A stretch of DNA of 64,000 bases from assembly GCF_033807715.1 (NCBI RefSeq), contig NC_084587.1, positions 14,827,017 to 14,891,016 of the forward strand, written 5' to 3'. Shown here piece by piece: positions 1 to 9,965 of this stretch. How positions within the stretch are numbered: the stretch's first letter is position 1; the number at the start of each line of letters is the position of its first letter. The notes under the pieces are model-generated. The model did no database searches. It was not told the origin of the DNA and saw only the letters and a list, made by a program, of their open reading frames with translations. The translations under genes were made by a program, and so were the position numbers. The stretch comes from Cololabis saira (Eukaryota; Chordata; Actinopteri; Beloniformes; Belonidae).

Positions 1-295
1 TGCTGTAAGGGTAGCCGTAGTACGCCAAAGTGTAGGGGTCGCACTGGTAAACGTAGTTCTGCTGCGGAGCCTCTGGAGTGGCAGGAACCGCCCCCTTGGA
101 CGCCTTCTGGCGCGAGTACTGCTCTTTGTCCACCGGCTTGGCCAGGGTCACCTCGATGCAGGACCCTTCGATCTCCGTCCCGTTCAGGTGATCCATCGCC
201 TGCACGGCATCGTCCCGGGATGTGAAGTGGACAAAAGCGTAATCGCGAATTTTCTTCACACGCTCCACACATCCGGGGTTCCACTGGCTGAAAAC
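1..295 (-). CDS. rbm47: rbm47 internal coding exon (end of RRM3 and start of the C-terminal region), cut by the window edge
   Basis: RBM47 is an RNA-binding protein that acts as a cofactor for APOBEC1 C-to-U editing and regulates splicing and mRNA stability. Read on the minus strand from 295, the sequence encodes [20 protein letters not shown], then FVHF, completing RRM3 (RNP1-like DYAFVHF), followed by a conserved [12 protein letters not shown] stretch and [18 protein letters not shown], a hallmark of RBM47 rather than A1CF or RBM46. A good acceptor (pyrimidines then CAG) sits at 296-300, and the junction with the 1511 exon is phase 0, giving ...EETIRQ/VFSQW. The frame is open to position 1, so the C-terminus lies outside the window. 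Family assignment is from recalled RBM47 protein features; reading frame and splice site are seen directly. Confidence 0.94.
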
Positions 296-530
296 CTGGA
301 AGACAGATAGACACATTCTGACACATTCTGATTTGTTAATTAATAAAAGCCAGTAAATGAATTTAAAAAAAGGCCATATTATGATTTTGTGTTTCCTCCT
401 ATGGTTTGTTCAGAGCCGACTGGGAGATTTGCGAGGCCCTGTGCGAAATGGCCGGGGGGGGGGGGGCCCTCGCGCGCTCGCTACACTCACGCGCGCAACA
501 TTTTTGGGTTTTTCGGGACGGATTGGGTGT

Positions 531-776
531 CTATATGCGCAATTTTAACTCTCCAATTAGCAAAATACTGGATACCTTCCCCTGCCTCATCATCATCTCG
601 ACTGCCTCGACGCGGGGCCCTACGGCTGCTTGAGACCTGGTCGGATTGGTGATTTTTGTAACAAATTTATCTAACGAGGCTTTCAGAGAGGCATTAAACT
701 CTTCCATTTTCTTAATTTTTTTTCTTTTTTCATCCCCTGATGGAAATTTCCTGAATTGATATCGTTCTCTCGACAT
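531..776 (-). pseudogene. hAT (ZMYM1-like) transposase N-terminal relic
   Basis: A short open frame starts MSRERYQFRKFPSGDEKRKK and continues through a lysine-rich segment and a KASLDKFVTK motif. This resembles the basic N-terminal leader of fish hAT transposases of the ZMYM1-like group, in which an S-G-x-E-K-R-K-K motif precedes the TTF-type zinc finger. The zinc finger and catalytic region are missing, so it is a deletion derivative. The flanking GC-rich blocks at about 429-485 and 1015-1080 share a gcgaggccc-type motif and may be remains of the element ends. Lying in an rbm47 intron, it should have no host role. Assignment rests on motif resemblance only. Confidence 0.45.
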
Positions 777-1275
777 TGTGTGACAGTTTGTTCCAACTCC
801 ACCCGTCTGGATCAGAGCAGCTTGTGTCTGCGCTTGGTCTGATCAGTTGTATTGAACAACAGACACGCGCATCATTGCACATATATTTATTGATATGCAC
901 AGACTAGTACACATTTAGGTCTGTAATGGAACGTGACTGTTGATATTTATAAGGGAAAAAACGAAAAAAAAAACGAAAAAAAAAAAAATGGAAAAAAAAA
1001 AAAAAAAAAAAAAAACGGCCCATGGTGCGAGGCCCCGTGCGGTTCACACACGGTTCGCACACCCCTTGCGGCGGCACTGGGTTTGTTGTATGATTTGTGT
1101 GTATTTGTTTGGTTTTTGTGCATTAATTTGGTCGATTTTTATGAAAATATTCTTATTTGTAAATCTCACATATAGCAGCTTTAAAGCATGCAAACCAATT
1201 TTAAATAGTAATAATTTAATGGACTGGATTCACCAAGCACTTCTCTAGTGTTTTTTTTTTTTAATTTCTTTACTG

Positions 1276-1395
1276 GGTTTAAAGCACTTTTGCACTAAAG
1301 TCACATACACCCACGTACACACCAATGAACATGTCCGGGTACAGTGTCTTGCCCAAGGACACTTGAGCATGTGAACTGTGGACACCATGGATTGA
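1276..1395. repeat. Degenerate interspersed repeat fragment
   Basis: It contains a cttgcccaaggacact core that recurs in many teleost SINE/LINE copies. It is short and decayed, so the family cannot be assigned. Confidence 0.3.
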
Positions 1396-1510
1396 TCTTA
1401 GCCATATCAAAAATGATATTTTATATATTAGCCATATAAAAATGAAACTAGGAACCCAAAGAGGATTTTTAAAATCACACAAAAAAAGCACAAATGCAAT
1501 AAAGTCCCAC

Positions 1511-2347
1511 CTGTCTGATTGTCTCTTCGCTGGTCTCCATCATGAGATTCCTCACATAGAGGATCTTCACCGTCTCCATCACGTCTTCATCTACGTCAAT
1601 CTCCGGCTCAGCCCAGTCCACTGCGATCTGGTGGCCCCACAGCTGAATGCGGCCAGGCATCAACTTCCTGCGAGCCATGGCAGCCGCACGATGGGACTCG
1701 TATTCTACAAAGGCGAAGCCTCGATTCTTCATCTTGTCTGCAGCGCTGGCATAAACTATCACATCTAATACACCTTCTGTCACTTTGGAGACCTCCTCTA
1801 GGATTTCCTCACGCTTCTTGGTCTTGGGGATGCCGCCAATGAAAAGACGGCAGTTGTCCACAGAGGAGCAGACGCCCAGCAGCCGCCCGGGCCGCACCTC
1901 ATAGTTATTGAGCTCACGCACGGCCCTCTTGGCCTCGTGTTTCTCTGTGTACATCACAAACGCATACCCTCGGTTTTTCCCGTCAAAGTCCATCATCAGG
2001 CGCATCTCATAGATGCGTCCCACGCTCTCAAACACCGGGACCAACTCGTCCTCGTAAACGTCTCGTGGGATCTTGCCGACGAAGATCTCGCACCCTCTAG
2101 GTGGAGCCTGGCTGGTCCAGCCGGGAGGGGGGCCGTATTTACGTTGCCCGTTTTCCTGGACCATGCCGTATCCAGTGCGCATCATCAAGTTCATCAGGGC
2201 GGTCTCATTGGGAGCTCCTGCAACCCCTTCTGGGACGCTGTTCTCTCCGTGGAGAGAATGCTGGGAGGAAGCGGAGGCTTTGGAGCTTTTGGAGTGGGCG
2301 GCGTTGTTGCTCATTGTGGAGGAAGAAGCAGGATCTTCGGCTGTCAT
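1511..2347 (-). CDS. rbm47: rbm47 first coding exon (start codon, RRM1, RRM2, start of RRM3)
   Basis: This exon encodes 279 residues starting [10 protein letters not shown], matching the recalled MTAED start of RBM47. A Ser/Ala-rich leader precedes the [18 protein letters not shown] block and the [15 protein letters not shown] motif typical of the APOBEC1-cofactor group (RBM47, A1CF, RBM46). RRM1 spans about residues 86-164 (RNP2 IFVGKI, RNP1 RGYAFVMY). RRM2 spans about 166-248 (RNP2 LFIGGI, RNP1 RGFAFVEY). RRM3 begins with LYVRNL near 263 and finishes in the next exon. The donor is CAG/GTGGGA at 1511/1510. An upstream in-frame ATG at 2365 is possible but is immediately preceded by TGA; the 2347 start agrees with homologues. 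The exon probably starts at 2378, after a strong pyrimidine-AG acceptor, leaving 31 bp of 5' UTR here, so further untranslated exons must lie to the right. Confidence 0.96.
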
Positions 2348-2378
2348 TCTGAATAAACCATTCAATCAGTTCTGGGGC
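2348..2378 (-). other. rbm47: rbm47 5' UTR part of the first coding exon
   Basis: Minus-strand sequence just upstream of 2378 is a pyrimidine run (CTCTCTCATTTCTCTTCAG), an excellent 3' splice site. The segment includes TGA directly before the in-frame upstream ATG at 2365. The exon start is inferred from the splice signal. Confidence 0.75.
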
Positions 2379-2527
2379 CTGAAGAGAAATGAGAGAGACG
2401 ATGTCATTCATCTATGCTGAGTACAGATGCTGCAATGGGGGGAGCAGTTAGATACATTAAGGAACAATCGTAGGAAAACAAGGGCAGTTTCTCCACACAG
2501 GTTTGCATCGAGCCAGGTATGGTTTAA

Positions 2528-3000
2528 AGGAGCCGTCTGTAAGAAATGTCCAAAACTGGTACTGCAGTCACTTTCAAAATATTGTTGAGCGGCGTGTACC
2601 CTCCCCCTCCTTCCCCCGACCAAAGGTTGCCAGGTAGGCTGCAGAATGCAGCAGGAACGTAGGCTGCCATGGCTGCGATAATTAGAGCCGAGCTGGCAAC
2701 CCGGATGCCGAAACATTACTGACTTGGTGATTGGGAGATAGGTGGAGGGTGGAGCTTCAGAAACAATACTGACTTGGTGATTGGGAGATAGGTGGAGGGT
2801 GGAGCTTCAGGCCAAAACAAAAAATGACAACATAAACATCAGTTGAGGGCTGCAACTCCTCTTTTTAAACTGGAATATCCTGGCTTGAGTGCTGTTGTCA
2901 GTGACATAAGTATTTGAAATGAACATGATTTTTAAATGTCTGTTGACATATCGGGGTCATTTTATGATTCGTTTTATTATTGCTCTTACATACAGCTCCT
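2528..3000. mobile_element. piggyBac-type MITE with TTAA target duplication
   Basis: The element is flanked by TTAA at 2524-2527 and 3001-3004. Its termini are inverted repeats: AGGAGCCGTCTGTAAG at the left and the complement of AGGAGCTGTATGTAAG at the right. TTAA duplications are characteristic of piggyBac transposition. It is 473 bp with no transposase and so non-autonomous. It contains an internal 43-bp tandem duplication. Confidence 0.75.
2717..2810. repeat. Direct duplication of 43 bp inside the piggyBac MITE
   Basis: The 43-bp block beginning actgacttggtgattgggag occurs at 2717-2759 and again, identical, at 2768-2810, separated by 8 bp. The identity points to a recent local duplication. 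Confidence 0.85.
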
Positions 3001-3250
3001 TTAAATGACTGATTGTGTTCTTGCTCTGCCCATTTTTTCAAGGACTCATCCAATGAAGACTTGTGCAGACTTGAAACGTTAAGTATCTAAAGCAGCCCAC
3101 ATGAATGTTGAACCAACGAGCAGAAGAGAAAGCTCTGAAAGTGCAATTTTAAAAAGTTTTCAGTCAGTAATGTACAGTAGTTCTTGAAACTTTAAATTTG
3201 TGTTATCTCAATAGTAGCCTGGTCAGCCACTGTTATTATTTTGATACATA

Positions 3251-3332
3251 GACCAAGTCTGGTTCCTCTAGAGTCCTTTTTATTTCCGGAGGGCAGTACC
3301 AATGGACACAAAAGAAACCAGACTTATGACTT
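3251..3332. repeat. Interspersed repeat copy (gggcagtaccaatgga family)
   Basis: It shares the arrangement tctggttcctct ... gggcagtaccaatgga with the copy at 26455-26525. Both are short and diverged. Class unknown. Confidence 0.45.
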
Positions 3333-3453
3333 AGGACGTTTTTTGACGCTAATTGAGCTGTGATACCACCGATTACGCAAACATACCAAGAGGAGAAAGA
3401 TCAAACCTCCCAGCTGCTGAAGTCTGTTCGCCTGGATGAGACTCACCAAGTAC

Positions 3454-4086
3454 TAGGGCTGGGCGATATATCGAGATTTTAATATATATCGATATATTTT
3501 CAAACACGATATGGTACGAGACAATATCGTTTATATCGATTTAAAAAAAAAAATTATATATATATATTTTTTTTTTTTTTACATTTTTTTTTAATGATTT
3601 TGATAAAGCTTATTTTGTGACAAATTGACTTGAATGTTTTATTTGAGATTGTCACAAATGTTTTGTTATTTGCACAACTGTCAACCTCAGTGGAAAAGTC
3701 TGCCTGTTACTGTCTACATTGTATTAATTGCACAGTGTATTTTAATTTAATTGTTATGCAGGAAAGGGATATTTGTTTTATTTTATTCAAGAAGCATTTT
3801 TATTCTATATATGTTTATTTTTATTTCATTTGTTTTATACATGTTGATATTGTGCAGACCTCTGTTAATAAAGGAACCTGTGTGACATTTGGCACGAGGC
3901 TTAGTATTAAAACTGACTGTTTTTTTAAGGGTTTGCCTCAGAAAAAATGAAGCTAACAGAGATGCTATGCTATAATGCTTTGGGGGAAACCCCAATTAAG
4001 GCAAAGAAAAAATATCGAGATATATATCGAGTATCGCCATTTAGCTAGAAAATATCGAGATATGACTTTTGGTCCATATCGCCCAG
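3454..4086. mobile_element. MITE with tagggctgggcgat terminus (probably hAT-type)
   Basis: The left end reads TAGGGCTGGGCGATATATCG; the right end reads inward as CTGGGCGATATGGACC, so the termini are inverted, though the right outermost bases are lost. The interior is AT-rich with repeated atatcgatat motifs and no coding capacity. hAT assignment is by resemblance of the terminus; no 8-bp duplication survives. Confidence 0.6.
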
Positions 4087-4146
4087 GTACCAAAAAAAAA
4101 ACCACTCAAGTCCAAAACTGCCGTACTTGACATCAACAGTTTGAGG

Positions 4147-4353
4147 CAGGGATGGGCAGTCCTGGTCCTCGAGGGCCGGTGTCCTGCATGTTTGAGATGT
4201 TTCCCTGCTTCAGCACACCCTCACACAAATGACTGTGTCATTAAACCACTTCTGAAGACCTTGATGACAAGCTGATCATGATCTACTCATTTGAAGCAGG
4301 GAAGCATCTAAAACACGCCGGACACCGGCCCCTCAAGCACCAGCACTGCCCTG
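4147..4353. mobile_element. Short hAT MITE (207 bp)
   Basis: Both ends start CAGGG/CAGGGC and carry long inverted repeats (CAGGGATGGGCAGTCCTGGT at left, complement CAGGGCAGTGCTGGTGCTTG at right). Flanks are gtttgagg (4139-4146) and ttttgagg (4354-4361), an 8-bp target duplication with one mismatch, as expected for hAT. Confidence 0.75.
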
Positions 4354-4684
4354 TTTTGAGGTATTGAGGAGAAGACCGTTTCTCCAACACAAGAACACGG
4401 AATCGGCTGCTGGCTGGGGTGGATAAAAATGATTAACAGTGTGCCGAGCCTGCAAGATTGCCTTACAAAACAGGCTATGGCAGATTATTTGTCATGATCA
4501 CAAGAATGGAAACTCGGCATCTATAAATCCTCAGGGCGCCTTCCTCTATCAGGGGTTTTACAACCTTGTTTTGTTGAGTCCTCAGATCCCTTGCTAACCT
4601 CTGACCCCTATCAGAGAGCATGCAGGGCTGTAAACCCTGAAAACTCCAGCTCAAGGTTCACCGAGTATGACTGGGTCACATGCT

Positions 4685-4688
<4 letters not shown>

Positions 4689-4744
<56 letters not shown>
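4689..4744. repeat. (GT)n microsatellite
   Basis: Uninterrupted GT run of about 56 bp. Confidence 0.98.
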
Positions 4745-4745
<1 letters not shown>

Positions 4746-5354
4746 AGAAGTAAGAAAAGTTGGAATTAAGCTACATGAGGAATTCTTAGTGAAATATGAC
4801 CCCGTACTGTGACCAAAAAAAAAAAAAACTGTGCACAGTAATTCGCTGTTCATATTAACTTAATGCACACATGGAAACACACCAACACACACACAGACAC
4901 ACACAGACCACAAGACGGCTTTGGACTTTCAACCCTCTTATCGATTTGAATGTTATACAGCCCTAAAAAAGCAACGGAGAACAATCAGAAATCGGCTTCC
5001 CCGACATAAACCTCTTATTCAGTTATTTTCCAACACAGCCGGCATTCAGGACGGAAAAATCCACAGAATTTCAAATCCTCAAATCTCCTCGCAGCGTACA
5101 ACGTTGAAGCAGCCAATCACAGCGACGACGGCAGCGTCTCGTGGTCGGACTAAAAAAGGCCTGGATGCAAATTAAAAAAAAAAAAATCAACATCTTCCTG
5201 GTTAGACGGGCAGTGCGTTTTTGCGCGTCATAAGAGCCTGGACTTTTAGCGGAGACAGGAGAGGCTGTCACAACAGAGGTGAAACACTACAAACCCAAGC
5301 AACCATGGTAACATGTTCTGCACTTTCATTTGACCTGACCCAATATCCCACTCT

Positions 5355-5356
<2 letters not shown>

Positions 5357-5387
<31 letters not shown>

Positions 5388-5403
5388 GCGCGCACACACA
5401 CAC
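5357..5403. repeat. (CA)n microsatellite with a CG interruption
   Basis: CA run interrupted by cgcgcgcg near 5386-5392, an alternating purine-pyrimidine tract throughout. Confidence 0.97.
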
Positions 5404-5955
5404 CTGTTCATTTGCTACTTCCTCCAAGGCTGCAGGGCTTAGAGTGACCACAAAACAGTGACCGCAGAGTAGAAGCAGGAAGATGCTCTACATGTAGCCG
5501 TATAAAGAACCAAAAACACGCTCGTGACCACTTGAAAAGCTCTATTTCAGGATGATACGGTCTATTTTGACAAGAAGGTCAAAACAAGATGAAAACCAAT
5601 TATGAGGAAACAGATGCTTCTCCTTCCTCCTCTGCTGACACAGGTCAGGATGACACGAGCGTCTATAAAAGCACACGTTTAAAAAAATACAATATGAAAA
5701 TGTACTAAATGTATGTGGAGGCGGATCGGGACTTTGCTCAGTGACGCTGGATTTTCAGTTTTTTTTTTTCTTTTTCTGAAAGTGCAAAAAAACAAGGCCT
5801 CAAAAGGCCCCAGTCAACGTTGTCCCAGTGGATCGCTACATTTTAACACCTCGATCATAATCTTTTCAGTTTGGATTTTTTTCCCTCCTGCTTAAACGAT
5901 TTGATACGTCCTCCCTCCGTTCCTATTATCGCGTGAGGATGACATGACTCCACGT

Positions 5956-5972
5956 CTTATCTGCGCTTATCT
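5956..5972. promoter_or_regulatory. Candidate paired GATA sites
   Basis: CTTATCT occurs at 5956-5962 and again at 5966-5972, two GATA-factor consensus sites (complement AGATAAG) exactly 10 bp apart, followed at about 5980 by ggtgacaaaggga. It could be an intronic enhancer of rbm47. Function is inference; only the motifs are seen. Confidence 0.25.
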
Positions 5973-7678
5973 CGCCAGTTCGGTGACAAAGGGAGGACAA
6001 TATTCGCTTTGGGAGTTCTTCAAGGTGATAAAGGCGCAGCTATGTAACACTGTGTGGTAAAGACCCATAAATCCCTTCTCTGGACATCTTTTGCTTGTGT
6101 GTCAAAACTCTATTCTTGGTGTGGGCTAAGCGGCTTCCTGCTTTTGACCACTTGGAGATATTCCGAACTTCCTCAGTGCTGACTGCGACAGAAGTGAAGC
6201 AAACATTGCAGATATGAGAACAGTCAGTACGTCTGTTGCATCTAAGTGTCTCTGACAAAGAGCGTCCCTGGAAAAATTAAGATAACAAGAGGAACAGAGG
6301 AAAGAGAGAATAACGTGACAATGACATGGCAAATAATGCGTTTGCAGCTTTTTCGAGAGAAAGCTCTGCGTTTTGCAGGAGGTGTATCTGCAATCACGTG
6401 CCACAGTGAAGGAGGTGAGGAGGAAACCTGATGCGGAACCAGGTAGATAATTAACTCTGGTGAACACAAATCACAGCCTTTGTTCACAGGGGGCATAAAG
6501 ATTTACAGATGATGTCTAAGCTTGTAAAAGAAAAAAAAAAAAAAAAAAGAATGACCAAAAGTTATGAACACCAAGATTCCTCCGCTCTGAACAGGAAGAG
6601 CCAGCAGTTTTCAGGTTAAACATAATCAGAGTTCTGACCCAGAGGTGACCTGGTCAAAGGTCAGCGCAGGAAGCCGTGAGCAGCGAGCGGAGCTTCACTT
6701 GCTGAGTGCCCATTATGTTATGTTCATGATTGATAGAAGCACCTGATTCTGTGCATATTAACAGCATGTTATCCAGGACTGGATTGCTTTATGAGCGGAC
6801 AAAAAGCTTTTATGGGACTTCCTTGAGGATCATTTCATAAAAAAAAAAAAAAAAAACGGGTTGGCTACTGCTCAACAAATGAGCCGGTGAGCTGTGGCCT
6901 CATAAAACGCTCTTCCTTGTGGCTTTATGTCGCTGTCCTGAGTGTTTTCCTCGGAGGAAACTGCAGATTTGTCCATAAGCCTGTAAGCCAATGCACCACT
7001 CACTTTAAAGCAGGTTACAGGGCAAACAAGATCTAACTATCTGTCATTTAGCTGTCAGTGACCCATGGTAGTGGGGAAAACAGGTGCAAGGAAGCTGCCA
7101 TCTTATGTGTACGCGCACACATGGACACGTGGAGGTAATTGATTCGCAGCATCACCCCCCCCCACCGGCAGCCGCTGACAACGGTGTCACAAATGACCAG
7201 AACAGGATCAACAAAACTGCAACGCTCAAACTGTAAACCCTAATCTCCTGTTGTTACACAAAACACACGCCAACAGCAGGTGGGATACTAAATGACTCAT
7301 GCAAACACCATTTAAGCTATCCTTCAACTCTAAAAGAGATAGTCTTAGCTGCTTAAAAAACAAGAAACTAATAATAAACCTTGAAAAGTCTCAGGTCCCG
7401 GAAAGTTGCTGCCATTCATGGAACTTACAGATGCCGACATAGCAGAGTCACAGAGAGAGAGAAGAGGCTGTGAAAATGGATTAAAGCTTAAAAACTCTTG
7501 GGAAGGATATGTCAAAGCAGAGGGATGGTCGTGGGAAAGAGAAGAGGAAACAGAAGCAGAGAGGATGATATCTACCCCTGTGGATTCACAGCGCTCCGCT
7601 GCCTGGCCGCCTGCTCTCGGAGTGTAAGTCCACCTCCATGAGAGACAGGTACAGCAGGGCACTGAGCGGTCCAGCCTC

Positions 7679-7682
<4 letters not shown>

Positions 7683-7720
<38 letters not shown>
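7683..7720. repeat. (AC)n microsatellite
   Basis: AC run of 38 bp. It is the inverted partner of the GT run at 7776-7842. Confidence 0.98.
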
Positions 7721-7723
<3 letters not shown>

Positions 7724-7775
7724 GCCAAAGCTGCAGTCACTAGAGCTGATGAGGGTGGAGCTAAAGTAGGTATTT

Positions 7776-7780
7776 TGTGT

Positions 7781-7842
<62 letters not shown>
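7776..7842. repeat. (GT)n microsatellite
   Basis: GT run of about 67 bp with one TAT interruption. With the AC run 55 bp to the left it forms an inverted pair able to fold back. Confidence 0.98.
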
Positions 7843-7845
<3 letters not shown>

Positions 7846-8084
7846 TATATATACGTAGGTGGATCTTAGACTTATTTCTGCACCAGAGAGGACTTTTGTT
7901 TTTAGAGGACATAAACACATAAATAGTGGTGGTAGAAAGCAACTTACATGATCTTATCAAGATCATGTAAAGACTTGATTTATGTTTATACTAACAACGA
8001 AAACAAAGCCTATCTATGGGACCTACGTTGTTGTTTATGCTTGTTCACTGACGTTTATGTGGCTCTGTAATGACACCACCCAAC

Positions 8085-8275
8085 GGTAGGTGGCGCTGTG
8101 GCTGAGCTTCCTTTGGTTCCTTTCCTTTATACAGGAACAAACCAGCCAACTTCATGGTTGAATCCCATGGGGACCTTTGTTGCAGTTCCTCGACTGACCA
8201 CTAGAAGATTGCTCCAAAAGGGAGTGAATCTGCACTGGCTACTATGTTAAAATGTCCGACTTTAGAGCAATAAAA
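8085..8275. repeat. Interspersed repeat copy (gttcctcgactgaccactag family)
   Basis: The core gcagttcctcgactgaccac and the following tgtccgactttagagcaata recur at 38590-38705, and in inverted form at 38130-38215. No open frame; class unknown. Confidence 0.5.
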
Positions 8276-8591
8276 AAGCTAACCGGAGCAATAAGCAGTT
8301 TGTACTAACCCAACACTTAATGCTAAATGTGTCAGTATTTTTTCATTTTCACCATCAATCATCTTTTTAAATGGTATAAACGTCCACCGGCAGCTCTATT
8401 ACAGTGTGGTTCAGCCGAAGGAGCTGTTAGCTACAGCTAACTTTGATTGACTTATGTTGGGTATGTAACTGTTAGCTCCCTGGATAACATGGCAGCGTGT
8501 AATATGAGGTAGGAGGCTTCAAAATCGCAGAATCATGCGACTAATGCATCATCTTTTAAAAGCGAGAATTTTGATCAACTTCTGATTCATA

Positions 8592-9042
8592 CGGAGCCCC
8601 TAAAGGGACACAGATTTTTTTTTTAATATATAATGAGTTTTACTTGCGCGCGTGAAACCTTTACGCGCGCGCGTAAAACCTTTAAGTGAGCATGTAAAGT
8701 TGTTTAAGTGAGCACGTAAAACGTTTATGAACTCACTAAAAAGTTTCACGCGCTCTCGCAAAACTTATAAGTGAGCGCCTAAAAGTTGTTCTACGTTAGC
8801 GCGTAAAAACAAGTACATGGGAGTATTGCTGGAACAGGAATACTCCATTTGCGCCCTGCTTTTTTTTATGAATGTAAATGACATTACAGGATTTAGCTGA
8901 GTTATATTTTAACTTGGGACTCCATTATAAGGACATTACCACTTTGCTTGCAAGTAAACAACTTTACGTGCTTACTTAAAGGTTTTACGTGTGCGCGTAA
9001 AACTCATTTAAAAAAAAAATCTGTGTCCCTTTAGGGGCTCCG
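8592..9042. mobile_element. TA-flanked MITE with an internal GCGCGTAAAA tandem array
   Basis: The termini are near-perfect inverted repeats beginning CGGAGCCCCTAAAGGGACAC, flanked on both sides by TA (8590-8591 and 9043-9044), as expected for Tc1/mariner-type insertion. Inside, a roughly 20-bp motif of the type gtgagcgcgtaaaac is repeated with variation in both orientations (about 8645-8810 and 8960-9000). No transposase. Confidence 0.75.
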
Positions 9043-9044
9043 TA

Positions 9045-9886
9045 GCTTCACACAAACTGTTCAGTTTTTTTTTCATAATGTCTTGGAAGAAATTAGTATT
9101 AAGTTGTGAGGATGCAGCCGGTTTATATGGACTGCTTTACGATTCCAGCTTCAGCTTCACATTCATCCCAAAGCAGATTTGATTTGATCGACAACTTTTA
9201 TACTCTAAATCTGATTCTGGTTCAACAAAGTATATATTCATGTACTTTGATCATTGTTAGAAACCTCTAAGAGGTTTGTTTATCGTAGCTTGGCTCGGAG
9301 ATCGTTGGCGTTGTAAATGTTCACAGGGCACCTCCACCTCTGATGGTAAACTTCAGCCAATCAGAGGACACTTCAGAACCTCCAGCAGTGGACGGACCAA
9401 TCAAAGACACAAACAACGTGCTGTTTTCAAAGGAAGAATCATTGTTCATAGTATTTTCCTTTATCATTTGAAAGTAATTGTGGACTGTTTAGAGGTGTGA
9501 CGGATGGGAAGTTAACGAATGCTAGATAAGACAAAAAATCCAAGAAATGGCCATCTCTTGCCCATTTCAAAGAATTTTACATTTTGGGATGCTTTGAAGA
9601 GGCCTGAATCCTGCACTTAAAGTCACTCGACTAAAAGAAAAGGCGCTGGACAGGTAACGTTTGGATGATGAGCCTCAACCGGAGAGGTGCATGATGGGAA
9701 ATGCAGTTTCAATGGCCTCTTTAATGGCCTTTAAGAGTTTCTGCTTAGAGATGCAGAAATCAGAGGAAAAGGCAGGAAATGTTCAAACAGAGGGTTTGAA
9801 AACTTCCTCATGTTTATGTCACAGTGAAATTCTAACCGGGAGTGACCACCAGAACGATTTGTGTCAGGTCAGCAGAAGACTCGGAC

Positions 9887-9965
<79 letters not shown>

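Larger units (their letters stand above)
296..1510 (-). other. rbm47: rbm47 coding intron
   Basis: Intron of 1215 bp between the two rbm47 coding exons, with donor GT at 1510-1509 and acceptor AG at 297-296. It contains a GC-rich stretch with a poly-G run (429-485), a hAT transposase relic (531-776), a long A-rich tract (955-1015) and a weakly recognisable interspersed-repeat fragment (1276-1395). No host coding sequence is seen. Confidence 0.9.
4354..8589. other. Non-coding rbm47 5' intron segment
   Basis: No gene is recognised. It holds four dinucleotide microsatellites (listed separately), A-tracts near 6530-6548 and 6839-6856, a GATA-site pair at 5956-5972, and a fragment of an interspersed repeat near 8085-8275. 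A CpG-richer patch with CCAAT (5090-5160) was examined and not called. Confidence 0.7.

Noticed and set aside
2365..2365. ATG at 2365 as the rbm47 start
   Set aside because: Six codons upstream of the conserved MTAED start and not matched by homologues.
5090..5160. Promoter with CCAAT and an AT-rich box
   Set aside because: Spacing is wrong and no donor or exon follows; the AT-rich box is not a convincing TATA.
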